DNA of 64,000 bases from NCBI GenBank assembly GCA_015067525.1, contig SVMH01000007.1, forward strand, positions 1 through 64,000, read 5' to 3'. Shown here one piece after another: positions 1-8,040 of the stretch. Origin of the DNA: Oscillospiraceae bacterium. Its GTDB lineage: Bacteria; Bacillota; Clostridia; Oscillospirales; Oscillospiraceae. The notes beneath the pieces were generated by a model. It was given only the letters and a program-made list of their open reading frames with translations. It ran no database searches and was not told where the DNA came from. The first letter of the stretch is position 1, and each line of letters opens with the position of its first letter. The translations under genes were made by a program, and so were the position numbers.

Positions 1-1
1 C

Positions 2-1120
2 TTCCTCCCCAAGGGCATGGTGCTGCGCAACACCCTGATCGACTACTGGCGTCAGGTCCACAAGCGTTACGGCTATGTGGAGTGCTCCACCCCCATGATG
101 ATGAACCGTCAGCTGTGGGAACGCAGCGGTCACTGGGGCCACTACAAGAACAACATGTACACCACCGTCATCGACGATGTGGACTTTGCCATCAAGCCCA
201 TGAACTGCCCCGGCGGTATGCTGGTGTATCAGTCTGAGCCCCATTCCTACCGCGACCTGCCCCTGCGCGTGGGCGAGCTGGGTCTGGTGCACCGCCATGA
301 GCTGTCCGGCGCCCTGCACGGCCTGTTCCGCGTGCGCTGCTTCACTCAGGACGATGCCCACATCTTCATGACCTGGGATCAGATGAAGGACGAGATCAAG
401 AACGTGGTCAAGCTGTTCGACGAGGTATACTCCGTCTTCGGCCTGAGCTATCAGATCGAGGTGTCCACCATGCCCGAGGATCACATGGGCGATGAGAAGG
501 ATTGGGACTTCGCCACCGAGACCCTCAAGCGCGCCGTGGAGGAGATGGGCAAGAGCTACGTCATCAACGAAGGTGACGGCGCCTTCTACGGCCCCAAGCT
601 GGACTTCCACCTGGCCGACTCTCTGGGCCGTACCTGGCAGTGCGGCACCATCCAGCTGGATATGCAGCTGCCTGAGCGCTTCGAGCTGGAGTACGTGGGT
701 GAGGACGGCCAGAAGCACCGTCCCGTCATGATCCACCGCGTGGTGCTGGGCTCCATCGAGCGCTTCATCGGCGTCATCACCGAGCACTTCGCCGGTGCCT
801 TCCCCGCATGGCTCTCTCCCGTGCAGGTCAAGGTGCTGCCCGTCACCGACCGCGCCGCCGAGTATGCCGGCGCCATCGCCGCCCAGCTGGATCAGCAGGG
901 CTTCCGCGCCGAAGTGGACTACCGCAACGAGAAGATTGGCAAGAAGATCCGCGAGGCCACGCTGGAGAAGATCCCCTACATGCTGGTGGTGGGCGACCGC
1001 GACATGGAGAATGAGACCGTGTCCGTCCGTACCCGCAGCGGTGAGGATCTGGGCGCCATGAGCCTTGGTGACTTCGCCACCATGCTGCACACCGTGGTGG
1101 ACAGCAAGGAACGCAAGTAA
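2..1120 (+). CDS. thrS: Threonyl-tRNA synthetase, C-terminal part (5' truncated by window edge)
   Basis: Charges tRNA-Thr with threonine in the cytoplasm. The frame is open from base 2, before the first ATG at 17, and reads FLPKGMVLRN, the class II synthetase motif 1 region, so only the N-terminal TGS/editing part is missing. Motif 2 is visible as HRHELSGALHGLFRVRCFTQDD and motif 3 as HRVVLGSIERFIG, followed by a complete anticodon-binding domain (PVQVKVLPVTD onwards). A perfect 13-bp terminator hairpin follows the stop codon, so this is the last gene of its unit. The upstream leader, where a T-box might lie, is outside the window. Confidence 0.97.
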   Translation, partial: FLPKGMVLRNTLIDYWRQVHKRYGYVECSTPMMMNRQLWERSGHWGHYKNNMYTTVIDDVDFAIKPMNCPGGMLVYQSEPHSYRDLPLRVGELGLVHRHELSGALHGLFRVRCFTQDDAHIFMTWDQMKDEIKNVVKLFDEVYSVFGLSYQIEVSTMPEDHMGDEKDWDFATETLKRAVEEMGKSYVINEGDGAFYGPKLDFHLADSLGRTWQCGTIQLDMQLPERFELEYVGEDGQKHRPVMIHRVVLGSIERFIGVITEHFAGAFPAWLSPVQVKVLPVTDRAAEYAGAIAAQLDQQGFRAEVDYRNEKIGKKIREATLEKIPYMLVVGDRDMENETVSVRTRSGEDLGAMSLGDFATMLHTVVDSKERK

Positions 1121-1140
1121 GCTTTGTCACAATCTACAAA

Positions 1141-1175
1141 AGCCGCCGGAAGCAGCCGCTTCCGGCGGCTTTTTT
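1141..1175 (+). terminator. Intrinsic terminator of thrS
   Basis: A perfect 13-bp stem (AGCCGCCGGAAGC / GCTTCCGGCGGCT) with a 4-nt loop is followed by a run of T residues. Confidence 0.95.
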
Positions 1176-1501
1176 GCCCCTGCCGGGCAAAATGATGGGC
1201 GCTCTTGCAAAAAATGCAGGGTCGAAGCATCGAAATTGCAAAATTTGCGGAGAAAACTTGCAAAAACGGCTATCCGGCACAAGAGCGAGATTCGGCAAAT
1301 ACGAAACCTTAACGGGCTGAAAACGAAAAAAACTGAAAAAACGGAGAAATTTAACTGGGATTTTGAGCAAAAATAGAAACACGCTAAAGGAAAAGATTGT
1401 GCATTTTTTTAAGAAACATACTTGCAAAATGTGAAAGGATGGTTTACAATAGCACCATCGCTAATACTTGCCCCTCGGGGCAACAGTAAAGGAGAACGAT
1501 T
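1176..1501 (+). other. AT-rich intergenic leader of the TAXI gene, no gene seen
   Basis: This 326-base spacer is clearly AT-richer than its flanks. ORFs of the track crossing it lack ribosome binding sites and are judged spurious. It holds several TTGCAAAA-like words (near 1204-1219 and 1257-1265), the promoter at 1422-1450, and a small hairpin TTGCCCC-TC-GGGGCAA at 1468-1483 placed just before the ribosome binding site of the next gene. Confidence 0.6.
1422..1450 (+). promoter_or_regulatory. Sigma-A type promoter for the TAXI solute-binding gene
   Basis: TTGCAA, a 17-bp spacer and TACAAT lie 50 bases upstream of the start codon. The 16-base hairpin at 1468-1483 lies in the resulting 5' UTR. 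Confidence 0.7.
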
Positions 1502-2473
1502 ATGAAAAAGATTTTTGCACTGATTCTGACTCTGGTTATGGTTCTGAGCATGGCTGCCTGCGGCAGCAAGGACCCCGAAGTGGTGAAGATGCGCTTCGTC
1601 ACCGGCAGTGAGAGCGGCACCTACTACGCTTTCGGCGGCGCCATCGCCCAGCACGCCACCAACAATGCCGCCGGCATCGAGGTCGTTGGTCTGGCCGGCA
1701 GCGGCTCCAAGGCCAACTGCCAGGAACTGCAGGCCGGTAATGCTGAGCTGGCCTTCTGCCAGAGCGACGTCATGGCTTATGCTTATAACGGCACCAACCT
1801 CTTTGCCACCGAGGGCAAGATCGACAACTTCTCCACCGTGGCTGCCCTGTACATGGAGCAGGTGCAGATCGTCACTCTGGATCCCAGCATCAAGACCGTG
1901 GCTGACCTGAAGGGTAAGCGCGTGTCCATCGGTGCTGCCGGCTCCGGCGTGTACTTCAACGCTGTTGACATTCTGGGTGCCTACGGCATGACCGAGGCCG
2001 ACATCATCCCCACCTATCAGGGCTTCGGTGACAGCGCCAACTCCCTGAAGGACGGTCAGATCGACGCCGCCTTCGTGGTGGCCGGCGCTCCCACCACCGC
2101 CATCGTGGAGCTGGCTACCTCCAAGACCACTTACATCGTGGAACTGGAGGACACCTACATCGACAAGCTGCTGAAGGCCTCCCCCTACTATGCCAAGTCC
2201 GTCATCAAGGCCGGCACCTATAACGGCCAGACCGAGGATGCCGTCACCGTGGCTGTGGGCGCTGTTGTTCTGGCCCGCAACGATATCCCCGAGGATGCCA
2301 TCTATGCCCTGACCGCCGACATCTTTGACAATGCTGCCAGCCTGGTCAGCACCCACGCCAAGTACGGCGAGCTGAGCCTGGAGTTCGGCGCTTCCATCAC
2401 CGCTGTGCCCTATCATCCCGGCGCTGCCAAGTACTTCGCTGAGAAGGGCTTCACCGTTCCTACTGCTGAATAA
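1502..2473 (+). CDS. TAXI-family TRAP transporter solute-binding lipoprotein
   Basis: This is the extracytoplasmic binding component of a tripartite ATP-independent periplasmic-type (TRAP) transporter of the TAXI class, which delivers a small organic acid or amino acid to the fused permease encoded next. The 323-residue protein starts with a signal peptide and lipobox ending SMAAC, so Cys20 should be lipidated and tether it to the membrane. Family features include GSESGTYYAFGGAIA near the N terminus and the central LKGKRVSIGAAGSGVYFNA segment. The start is set by TAAAGGAGAACGATT. Substrates of TAXI proteins (glutamate and 2-oxoglutarate are known examples) cannot be predicted from the sequence alone. 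Confidence 0.93.
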   Translation: MKKIFALILTLVMVLSMAACGSKDPEVVKMRFVTGSESGTYYAFGGAIAQHATNNAAGIEVVGLAGSGSKANCQELQAGNAELAFCQSDVMAYAYNGTNLFATEGKIDNFSTVAALYMEQVQIVTLDPSIKTVADLKGKRVSIGAAGSGVYFNAVDILGAYGMTEADIIPTYQGFGDSANSLKDGQIDAAFVVAGAPTTAIVELATSKTTYIVELEDTYIDKLLKASPYYAKSVIKAGTYNGQTEDAVTVAVGAVVLARNDIPEDAIYALTADIFDNAASLVSTHAKYGELSLEFGASITAVPYHPGAAKYFAEKGFTVPTAE

Positions 2474-2514
2474 AAGCTGAACGGAAACTGAACACAGAAA
2501 ACGACCCCAAAGGC

Positions 2515-2556
2515 AACTACGGCGGGCTTTGGCCCGCCGTAGTTCCGTGCATTTTT
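2515..2556 (+). terminator. Hairpin after the TAXI gene, probable (attenuating) terminator
   Basis: A perfect 13-bp stem AACTACGGCGGGC / GCCCGCCGTAGTT with loop TTTG is followed after seven bases by ATTTTT. The T run is displaced, so termination may be partial, which would suit a TRAP operon that makes more binding protein than permease. Confidence 0.55.
2520..2556 (+). repeat. 37-bp direct repeat, copy 1
   Basis: The 37 bases starting CGGCGGGCTTTGGCCCGCCG recur exactly at 2718-2754, 198 bp downstream. Here the repeat is the core of the hairpin that follows the TAXI gene. Confidence 0.9.
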
Positions 2557-2717
2557 CGGTGGAAGCACGAAAGAAGCGCTCTTTCCATTGAATTTTTTCT
2601 ACCGACATGCGCGGGAGAAAAAATACCGCTCAGAGCGCAAACGTGCGAGCAGAGCGAGTGCGCTGCAGCGCTCTGCAAAGCTCAACGAAAAACCAAGGTT
2701 TTTCGTTGAAAATCGTG
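2557..2717. repeat. 161-bp palindrome-rich insert between the direct repeats
   Basis: The segment between the two 37-bp repeats holds a 13-bp-stem palindrome (2682-2709, TCAACGAAAAACC-AA-GGTTTTTCGTTGA) and GC-rich words rich in GCGCTCTGC. It has no credible ORF. The layout resembles a small non-autonomous, MITE- or REP-like element. Its AAAAACC...GGTTTTT hairpin resembles the one beside asnS near 56131-56158. Confidence 0.5.
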
Positions 2718-2754
2718 CGGCGGGCTTTGGCCCGCCGTAGTTCCGTGCATTTTT
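2718..2754 (+). repeat. 37-bp direct repeat, copy 2
   Basis: This is an exact repeat of 2520-2556. In this copy only the inner 8-bp stem is preserved, because the left-flanking AACTA arm is replaced by ATCGTG. Confidence 0.9.
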
Positions 2755-2847
2755 AAGTATGCAGTCCCTCGGCGTACAAGAGGACATACGCGCCGCGTGC
2801 GGCCCCTTGTATGCTGAGGATCTGAGAGATCGTGTGAGGAGGAAACC

Positions 2848-4836
2848 ATGAAGTTATTCAAGAAGAAAGTTGACGAAGCTGTGGTGGCGGAGAATACCAC
2901 CGTTGCCGACAGCGGCGATATGGCGGCGGATATCGACGCCGTAATGCGCAAGTACGACCGTGAGTCCGCCACCCGTATCTGGGAAGGTACGCCCAAGCTG
3001 GTGGTGCAGCTGCTGATGGCCGCCTTTTCCATCTACTGCATCGGCATGACCTTTTTGAGCGTGGAGCTGCCGGAAACCAAGCTGGCCCGCTTCCTGGGCA
3101 TCATCATCATTCTGGGCTTTTTGACCTATCCGGCCAAGAAGGGCTCTATGAAGGTGAACTACGTGCCCTGGTACGACATCGTGCTGATGGTGCTGGGCGC
3201 AGGCTGCTTCCTCTACTTCGCCTTTGACGCCATGACCATCATCAATCTGGCCACCCGCATCCAGACCCATCACGTCATCATCGGTGCCGTGGGCATCCTG
3301 GTACTGGCGGAACTCTGCCGCCGCTGCGTGGGTCTGCCCATTCTGGTGGTGGTGGGCGCGCTGCTGGCCTATGCCTTCTACAACCAGATGTACTGGAACC
3401 CCGACATCTATCTGGCACTGAAGAACATCGTCTACAAGCTGTTCTATACCACCAGCGGCGTCATCGGTACGCCGGTGAACGTGTGCTATACCTACATTGT
3501 CCTCTTCATCATCTTCGGCGCATTTCTGGAGCGTACCGGCATCGCCAGTATGTTCATTGAATTTGCCAACCGCGTGGCCGGCTGGTCCTCCGGCGGCCCT
3601 GCCAAGGTAGCCGTTATCGCCAGCGCGCTGGAGGGTATGTGCTCTGGCTCCTCCGTGGCCAACACCGTGGGCTCCGGCTCCATCACCATCCCCATGATGA
3701 AGCGCACCGGTTATAAGCCCGAGTTTGCCGCGGCCGTGGAAGCTGCTGCCTCCACCGGCGGCCAGATCATGCCCCCCATCATGGGCGCTGCCGCCTTCCT
3801 GATGGCCGAGTACATGAACCTGCCCTACATGGAGGTGGCCAAGAAGGCCATCCTGCCCGCCATCCTCTACTTTGCCGGCATCTTCATCGCCGTTCATCTG
3901 GAGGCCAAGAAGCTGGGTCTGCGCGGTATCCCCAAGGAAGAGATGCCCAAGTGGGGTCACCTGCTGAAAAAGAGCTACCTGCTGCTGCCCCTGGTGCTGC
4001 TGGTTACGCTGGTGTCTTCCGGTGCCCGTACCATGCAGTTCTCCGCCGCCGTGTGCATTCTGGCCGCTGTGGTGGTGGGCTTCCTCAACAGCGAGGAGCG
4101 CCTGACCTTCGGTAAGATTCTGGAAGCGCTGGAAGCCGGTGCCCGCGGCACCATCACCGTGGCTGTGGCCTGCGGCATGGCCGGTATGATTGCCGGCTGC
4201 ATCACCGTCACCGGTCTTGCCTCCACTCTCATCAACGCCATCGTCAACGTGGCCGGCAACGCCACCATCATCGGTCTGGTGCTGACCATGATCTGCTGCA
4301 TCGTGCTGGGCATGGGCGTGCCCACCACCGCCAACTACTGCATCATGGCTTCCACCTGCGCACCCATCCTCATCGAGCTGGGCTTCCCCCCCGTGGCCGC
4401 CCACTTCTTCGTATTCTACTTCGGCATCGTGGCCGACATTACGCCCCCTGTGGCCCTGGCCGCCTATGCCGGCTCCGCCATTGCCAAGTCTGACCCCATG
4501 AAGACAGGCGTCAACGCCACCAAGCTGGCCATTGCCGCCTTTGTGGTGCCCTACATCTTCGCTTACAGCCCCACCATGATCCTGGAGGGCGTCACCAGCT
4601 TCTGGCAGGTGGCCTTCATCGGCGTCACGGCCCTGCTGGGCATCTTCTGTGTGGCGGCTGCCCTGAACGGACACCTGTACCGCAAGATCCCCATGGTACT
4701 GCGTCTGGTGCTGGTGGCCGGCGGTCTGTGTATGATGGTCCCCGGCTGGCAGACCGACCTCATCGGCGTGGTGATCATGGCTGCCGTGGTGCTGGTGCAG
4801 TATTTGAGCGGCAAGAAAGCTGCGCAGATCGCGTAA
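2848..4836 (+). CDS. TRAP transporter fused permease (TAXI class, DctQM fusion)
   Basis: This is the membrane part of the TRAP transporter, which moves the ligand captured by the upstream TAXI lipoprotein inward using a sodium or proton gradient. At 662 residues it is the fused form: a short cytoplasmic N terminus, a small four-helix domain around residues 45-130, and the large DctM-like domain carrying GSSVANTVGSGSITIPMMKR and the mirrored GMGVPTTANYCIMA. These are the conserved re-entrant loops of the family. The start follows GAGGAGGAAACC. A terminator shared with the convergent SGNH gene follows. The 374-base gap from the binding protein contains the repeats described above. Confidence 0.95.
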   Translation: MKLFKKKVDEAVVAENTTVADSGDMAADIDAVMRKYDRESATRIWEGTPKLVVQLLMAAFSIYCIGMTFLSVELPETKLARFLGIIIILGFLTYPAKKGSMKVNYVPWYDIVLMVLGAGCFLYFAFDAMTIINLATRIQTHHVIIGAVGILVLAELCRRCVGLPILVVVGALLAYAFYNQMYWNPDIYLALKNIVYKLFYTTSGVIGTPVNVCYTYIVLFIIFGAFLERTGIASMFIEFANRVAGWSSGGPAKVAVIASALEGMCSGSSVANTVGSGSITIPMMKRTGYKPEFAAAVEAAASTGGQIMPPIMGAAAFLMAEYMNLPYMEVAKKAILPAILYFAGIFIAVHLEAKKLGLRGIPKEEMPKWGHLLKKSYLLLPLVLLVTLVSSGARTMQFSAAVCILAAVVVGFLNSEERLTFGKILEALEAGARGTITVAVACGMAGMIAGCITVTGLASTLINAIVNVAGNATIIGLVLTMICCIVLGMGVPTTANYCIMASTCAPILIELGFPPVAAHFFVFYFGIVADITPPVALAAYAGSAIAKSDPMKTGVNATKLAIAAFVVPYIFAYSPTMILEGVTSFWQVAFIGVTALLGIFCVAAALNGHLYRKIPMVLRLVLVAGGLCMMVPGWQTDLIGVVIMAAVVLVQYLSGKKAAQIA

Positions 4837-4852
4837 ATCTCTGCAAAAAAGA

Positions 4853-4885
4853 AACACTCCGAAGCCAGGCTTCGGAGTGTTTTTT
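4853..4885. terminator. Bidirectional intrinsic terminator
   Basis: AACACTCCGAAGCC / GGCTTCGGAGTGTT is flanked by A-rich sequence on one side and TTTTTT on the other. It can end both the TRAP operon and the convergent SGNH operon. Confidence 0.9.
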
Positions 4886-4886
4886 G

Positions 4887-5873
4887 TTATTGCAGCGCCA
4901 GCTTTTCGTTGATCAGCTCCGTCAGCCGCTGGGCGTAGAGGAAGAAACCGTACTCATTGGGGTGGAGTCTGGCGTCGTAGAAATACCGCCTGTCGTGGGG
5001 CACCATGTCGAAGTCGTCGATCACATGGTAGCCATGTTTGGCGGCCAGACGGCCGATGAGGGTGCGGCACACCCGGAAGTCGCCGGCGCGGTAGGTGTCC
5101 AGAAAATCCGAGCGCCACAGGGGCAGGATCATGAACGCCGGGGTGTTGGGGTAGAGCTCCTTGAGCCGGCGCAGAAAGGCGTCGGTGTCGGGGCCGATGT
5201 CGTCGCCCAGCTTTTTGCGCCAGTCGTTGGTGCCGTAGGCCACGGTGATGAAGTCGAAGTGATCACCTGCATAGGCCGGCGTGTTGGGGTCGAAGCAGGC
5301 GCCGCCGATGGCCTGATTGATGATCTCCGCGTCGTAGTACAGCGCCAGACGGTTGGCGTAGCAGGCGCTGGGGTAGTAGGTGTCATAGCCCTGCGTGATG
5401 CTGTCACCGTGCATCAGGATGCGGCGGCGGGGCTTGTAGGGGCGGATGGCGGCGCCGTCCGTCACCGTAACGGAGAGGACGGAGATGGGCGTCACGGCGG
5501 AGAGGAAGATCTGCACGTGGTTTTCCTGCCCGTCCAGATGAACGTGCAGCGTGCCCTCCTGACCGTCGGTGTAGCTGGGCGCGCCCTCGTGGGCGGCCAG
5601 CGTGCCGTTGACCAGTGCGTCCAGACCGAAGTAGGCCCGGTCGGAGATGTGGGGCCCCAGACGGTAGCGCACGGCCACCTCGGCGGCGTCGGTGTAAAAG
5701 TCGAAACGGACGCCGCTGGGGGCGGAAGCGCGGGGACCCAGCTCAGGGCTCTGGCGGGTGAAAGCGTCGGCCTGCTGCGCGCTCATGCGATGGAAGAAGA
5801 AGGCATCGCCCTCCTGCCGGATCTCCAGCGCGCCCAGAGTGACGGAGCGCAGCTGCTCAAGTGTCAGATTCAT
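4887..5873 (-). CDS. SGNH/GDSL-family hydrolase, copy A
   Basis: This is a probable esterase or deacylase of the SGNH fold. The 328-residue protein has an N-terminal beta-rich domain (about residues 1-145), then the catalytic domain with block I GDSITQG at 156-162 (nucleophile Ser158), GTND at 214-217 for the oxyanion Asn, and DARLHPNEYG at 300-309 supplying Asp300 and His303. No signal peptide is seen, so it acts in the cytoplasm unless exported otherwise. It is clearly paralogous to the gene 9 bases upstream; both share the same domain order and start MxLxLxQLxxxTxGALxIR. Substrate unknown, though carbohydrate O-acyl esters are typical for such two-domain SGNH proteins. Confidence 0.88.
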   Translation of the reverse strand: MNLTLEQLRSVTLGALEIRQEGDAFFFHRMSAQQADAFTRQSPELGPRASAPSGVRFDFYTDAAEVAVRYRLGPHISDRAYFGLDALVNGTLAAHEGAPSYTDGQEGTLHVHLDGQENHVQIFLSAVTPISVLSVTVTDGAAIRPYKPRRRILMHGDSITQGYDTYYPSACYANRLALYYDAEIINQAIGGACFDPNTPAYAGDHFDFITVAYGTNDWRKKLGDDIGPDTDAFLRRLKELYPNTPAFMILPLWRSDFLDTYRAGDFRVCRTLIGRLAAKHGYHVIDDFDMVPHDRRYFYDARLHPNEYGFFLYAQRLTELINEKLALQ

Positions 5874-5882
5874 AATACCACC

Positions 5883-6866
5883 TCAGCTCTGCAGCTTTTC
5901 GTCGATCATCTGGCAAAGGCGCTGGGCGTACAGGTCAAAGCCGATGTCATTGGGGTGGAGATACCCGTCGGAGAACAGGCGGGTGTCGTGGGGCAGCAGG
6001 TCGTAGTCGTCCAGCACGTGGAAGCCCTGGGTGGCGGCCAGCCGTCCGATCAGGGCGCGGCACTCCATAAAGTCGCCGGCGCAGAACTCGCCGTCGTCGG
6101 TGTCGGTGCGCCAGATAGGCAGCACCACGAACACGGGGATCTTGCCGTAGATGATGTTCAGCCGGGCGAAGAAGCCGGCGGCGGCGGCGGTCAGGTCGGC
6201 CATGGTCTTGCCGCGCCAGTCGTTGGTGCCGTAGGCCACCACCACAAAGTCGAACTGACCCACATACTGCAATACTTCGGGGTTGAAGCAGGCAGCGCCC
6301 ACGGCCTGGTTGAGGATCTCGGCGTCATAGTACTGGGCCAGACGGTTGGCGTAGTTCCATGCGGAGAACTGGGCGTCGTAGCCCTGGGTAATGCTGTCGC
6401 CGTGGAACAGGATACGGCGGCTGGCGCGGTGGGGCATGACGGTAGCGCCGTCGGCCAGCGTCACGGCGGCCACGGTCACATCCGTCAGCAGGGGGAAGAA
6501 CACCTGCACGCGGTGCATGCCCTCCGGCAGCGTCAGGCAGAAGCTGCCCTCCGGCTGGGCGGTGCAGTCGGGGGTGCCGCTGTGCAGCGTCATCACGCCG
6601 TCCACCAGCACGTCGAAATAGCAGAAGGTGCGGGCGGAGGACAGCTTGGCGTTGCACCAGCGCAGCGCCAGAATGGGGGAGTCGGTGTAGAAATCCAGCC
6701 GCACGCCGCTGGTGGTGGCGATCTTCAGCAGGAACTCGGGGTTCGCTTCGCCAAAGGCGGCCGTCTGCATGGGCAGCGCGCGGAAAAAGTGGAAACCGTC
6801 GCTGTCCTCCCGGATATCCAGCGCGCCCATGGTAATGGTCTGCAGCTGGGAAAGATTCAGATCCAT
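5883..6866 (-). CDS. SGNH/GDSL-family hydrolase, copy B
   Basis: This is the second member of a tandem pair, 327 residues, with the same N-terminal beta-rich domain and a complete SGNH catalytic set: HGDSITQGYD, a block II/III region ending in GTNDWRGK, and DGYLHPNDIG near the C terminus. The start is preceded by AGCGAGGTTAGCT. Only 12 bases separate it from the FMN-enzyme gene upstream and 9 from copy A downstream, so the three genes form one transcription unit. The divergence between the copies, greatest in the N-terminal domain, points to two related but different substrates rather than dosage. Confidence 0.88.
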   Translation of the reverse strand: MDLNLSQLQTITMGALDIREDSDGFHFFRALPMQTAAFGEANPEFLLKIATTSGVRLDFYTDSPILALRWCNAKLSSARTFCYFDVLVDGVMTLHSGTPDCTAQPEGSFCLTLPEGMHRVQVFFPLLTDVTVAAVTLADGATVMPHRASRRILFHGDSITQGYDAQFSAWNYANRLAQYYDAEILNQAVGAACFNPEVLQYVGQFDFVVVAYGTNDWRGKTMADLTAAAAGFFARLNIIYGKIPVFVVLPIWRTDTDDGEFCAGDFMECRALIGRLAATQGFHVLDDYDLLPHDTRLFSDGYLHPNDIGFDLYAQRLCQMIDEKLQS

Positions 6867-6878
6867 AGCTAACCTCGC

Positions 6879-7898
6879 TTAGAAACCGTAGATCATGTCG
6901 CGGGTGATGTCGCTCAGGCTGTGGGCGCCGCACATGGCCATGGTGTCGGCCAGCTCGGCCTTCAGCTTGTCCACATACACCTGCACGCCCTCGGCGCCGC
7001 CGCCGTAGACCATGGTCACGAAGGGACGGCCGATCAGCACGCCGTCGGCACCCAGAGCCAGCGCCTTGAACACGTCCATACCGCTGCGGATACCGCCGTC
7101 CACCAGAACGGTCATCTTGCCGCCCACGGCGTCAACGATGGCGGGCAGGACTTCGGCGGTGGCGGGGCACTGATCCAGCACGCGGCCGCCGTGGTTGGAC
7201 ACCACAATGCCGCTGGCGCCGGCTTCCAGAGCCTTCAGCGCACCCTTGACGGTCATGATGCCCTTGAGGATGAAGGGGACTTCGGCGATCTTGGCGATCT
7301 CAGCCAGTTCCTCCACCGTCTTGCTGCCGGCGGGGGGCGTCAGATTCTTCAGGAAGGGCAGACCGGCCGCGTCGATATCCATGGCGATGGCGATGGGGCC
7401 GGAGGGCTTGACCATGCCCATCTTCTGGCGGATCAGGTCGATGTTCCAGGGCTTGATGGTGGGGACACCCTTGCCTTCCGCCTTGGCCAGCGCGTTGGCA
7501 GCGGCCTCGATGACGGCGGGGTTGGTGCCGTCGCCGGTGAAGGCGGCGATGCCGGCGTCGGCACAGGCGGACACCAGAATGTCGTTATATTCCAGATCGG
7601 TGTACTTGTCGCCGTAGTGCAGCTGCATGGCGCCCACGGGGGCGGCAAACACGGGCAGCACAAACTCGCGGCCGAAGAGGCGGGCGGTGGTGTCCACGGG
7701 GATATTTTCACAGATGGTGTCCATGTTGACGCACAGCTCCTGCCACTTCTGGTAGTTGCGGATGGCGCCGGTGCCTAGACCCTTGGCGCCGGGGCCGGGA
7801 ACGGTGTTCTTGCAGGCCATACCGTTGCACACGGGGCAAGCCTTGCAATAGGGGCCCATGCTGCCGCGGGCCTGCTGCAGAATCTCCTGATAGTTCAT
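6879..7898 (-). CDS. FMN-dependent alpha-hydroxy-acid oxidase/dehydrogenase-like protein
   Basis: This is a TIM-barrel flavoenzyme of the lactate oxidase / glycolate oxidase / type 2 IPP isomerase superfamily, 339 residues. Visible family features are FAAPVGAMQLHYGD, the catalytic-lysine strand FILKGIMTVKGA, SNHGGRVLDQCPAT (substrate His and Arg), and the FMN phosphate loop VLVDGGIRSGMD. Unusual is the cysteine cluster CKACPVCNGMAC at residues 18-29, absent from classical oxidases and suggestive of a metal or Fe-S site. In an anaerobe it is more likely a dehydrogenase than an H2O2-forming oxidase. It heads the operon with the two SGNH hydrolases. The start is set by AGGGAGGATCCGAC. Confidence 0.85.
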   Translation of the reverse strand: MNYQEILQQARGSMGPYCKACPVCNGMACKNTVPGPGAKGLGTGAIRNYQKWQELCVNMDTICENIPVDTTARLFGREFVLPVFAAPVGAMQLHYGDKYTDLEYNDILVSACADAGIAAFTGDGTNPAVIEAAANALAKAEGKGVPTIKPWNIDLIRQKMGMVKPSGPIAIAMDIDAAGLPFLKNLTPPAGSKTVEELAEIAKIAEVPFILKGIMTVKGALKALEAGASGIVVSNHGGRVLDQCPATAEVLPAIVDAVGGKMTVLVDGGIRSGMDVFKALALGADGVLIGRPFVTMVYGGGAEGVQVYVDKLKAELADTMAMCGAHSLSDITRDMIYGF

Positions 7899-7932
7899 GT
7901 CGGATCCTCCCTGTTTTGATCAAAGTAGCTTC

Positions 7933-7962
7933 ATTTTACCACTAAGCTGCGGCGCTTTGCAA
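7933..7962 (-). promoter_or_regulatory. Promoter of the FMN enzyme-SGNH operon
   Basis: Read on the minus strand, TTGCAA, an 18-bp spacer and TAAAAT lie 35-65 bases before the start codon. It is divergent from the promoter at 7982-8010. Confidence 0.6.
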
Positions 7963-7981
7963 CCGCTTTGCCGCTTTTTCC

Positions 7982-8010
7982 TTGCCGCAAAGCGGCTTGT
8001 GGGGTATAAT
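7982..8010 (+). promoter_or_regulatory. Promoter of the MBL-fold gene
   Basis: TTGCCG, a 17-bp spacer and a perfect TATAAT lie 31 bases upstream of the ATG at 8041. Confidence 0.75.
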
Positions 8011-8040
8011 AAAGGCAAAATCAGAAACGGAGGGATCGTT

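Noticed and set aside
2557-2717. Insertion sequence with transposase between TAXI and TRAP permease genes
   Set aside because: Only 161 bp, without an ORF or clear terminal inverted repeats; described as a repeat or MITE-like insert at most.
2854-4857. Minus-strand 667-codon ORF opposite the TRAP permease
   Set aside because: It is a His/Gly/Asp-rich shadow typical of antisense frames in GC-rich genes, while the sense frame is a clear TRAP permease.
4728-6872. 714-codon plus-strand ORF across both SGNH genes
   Set aside because: It overlaps a terminator and two intact SGNH genes with catalytic motifs, and its composition is that of a shadow frame.
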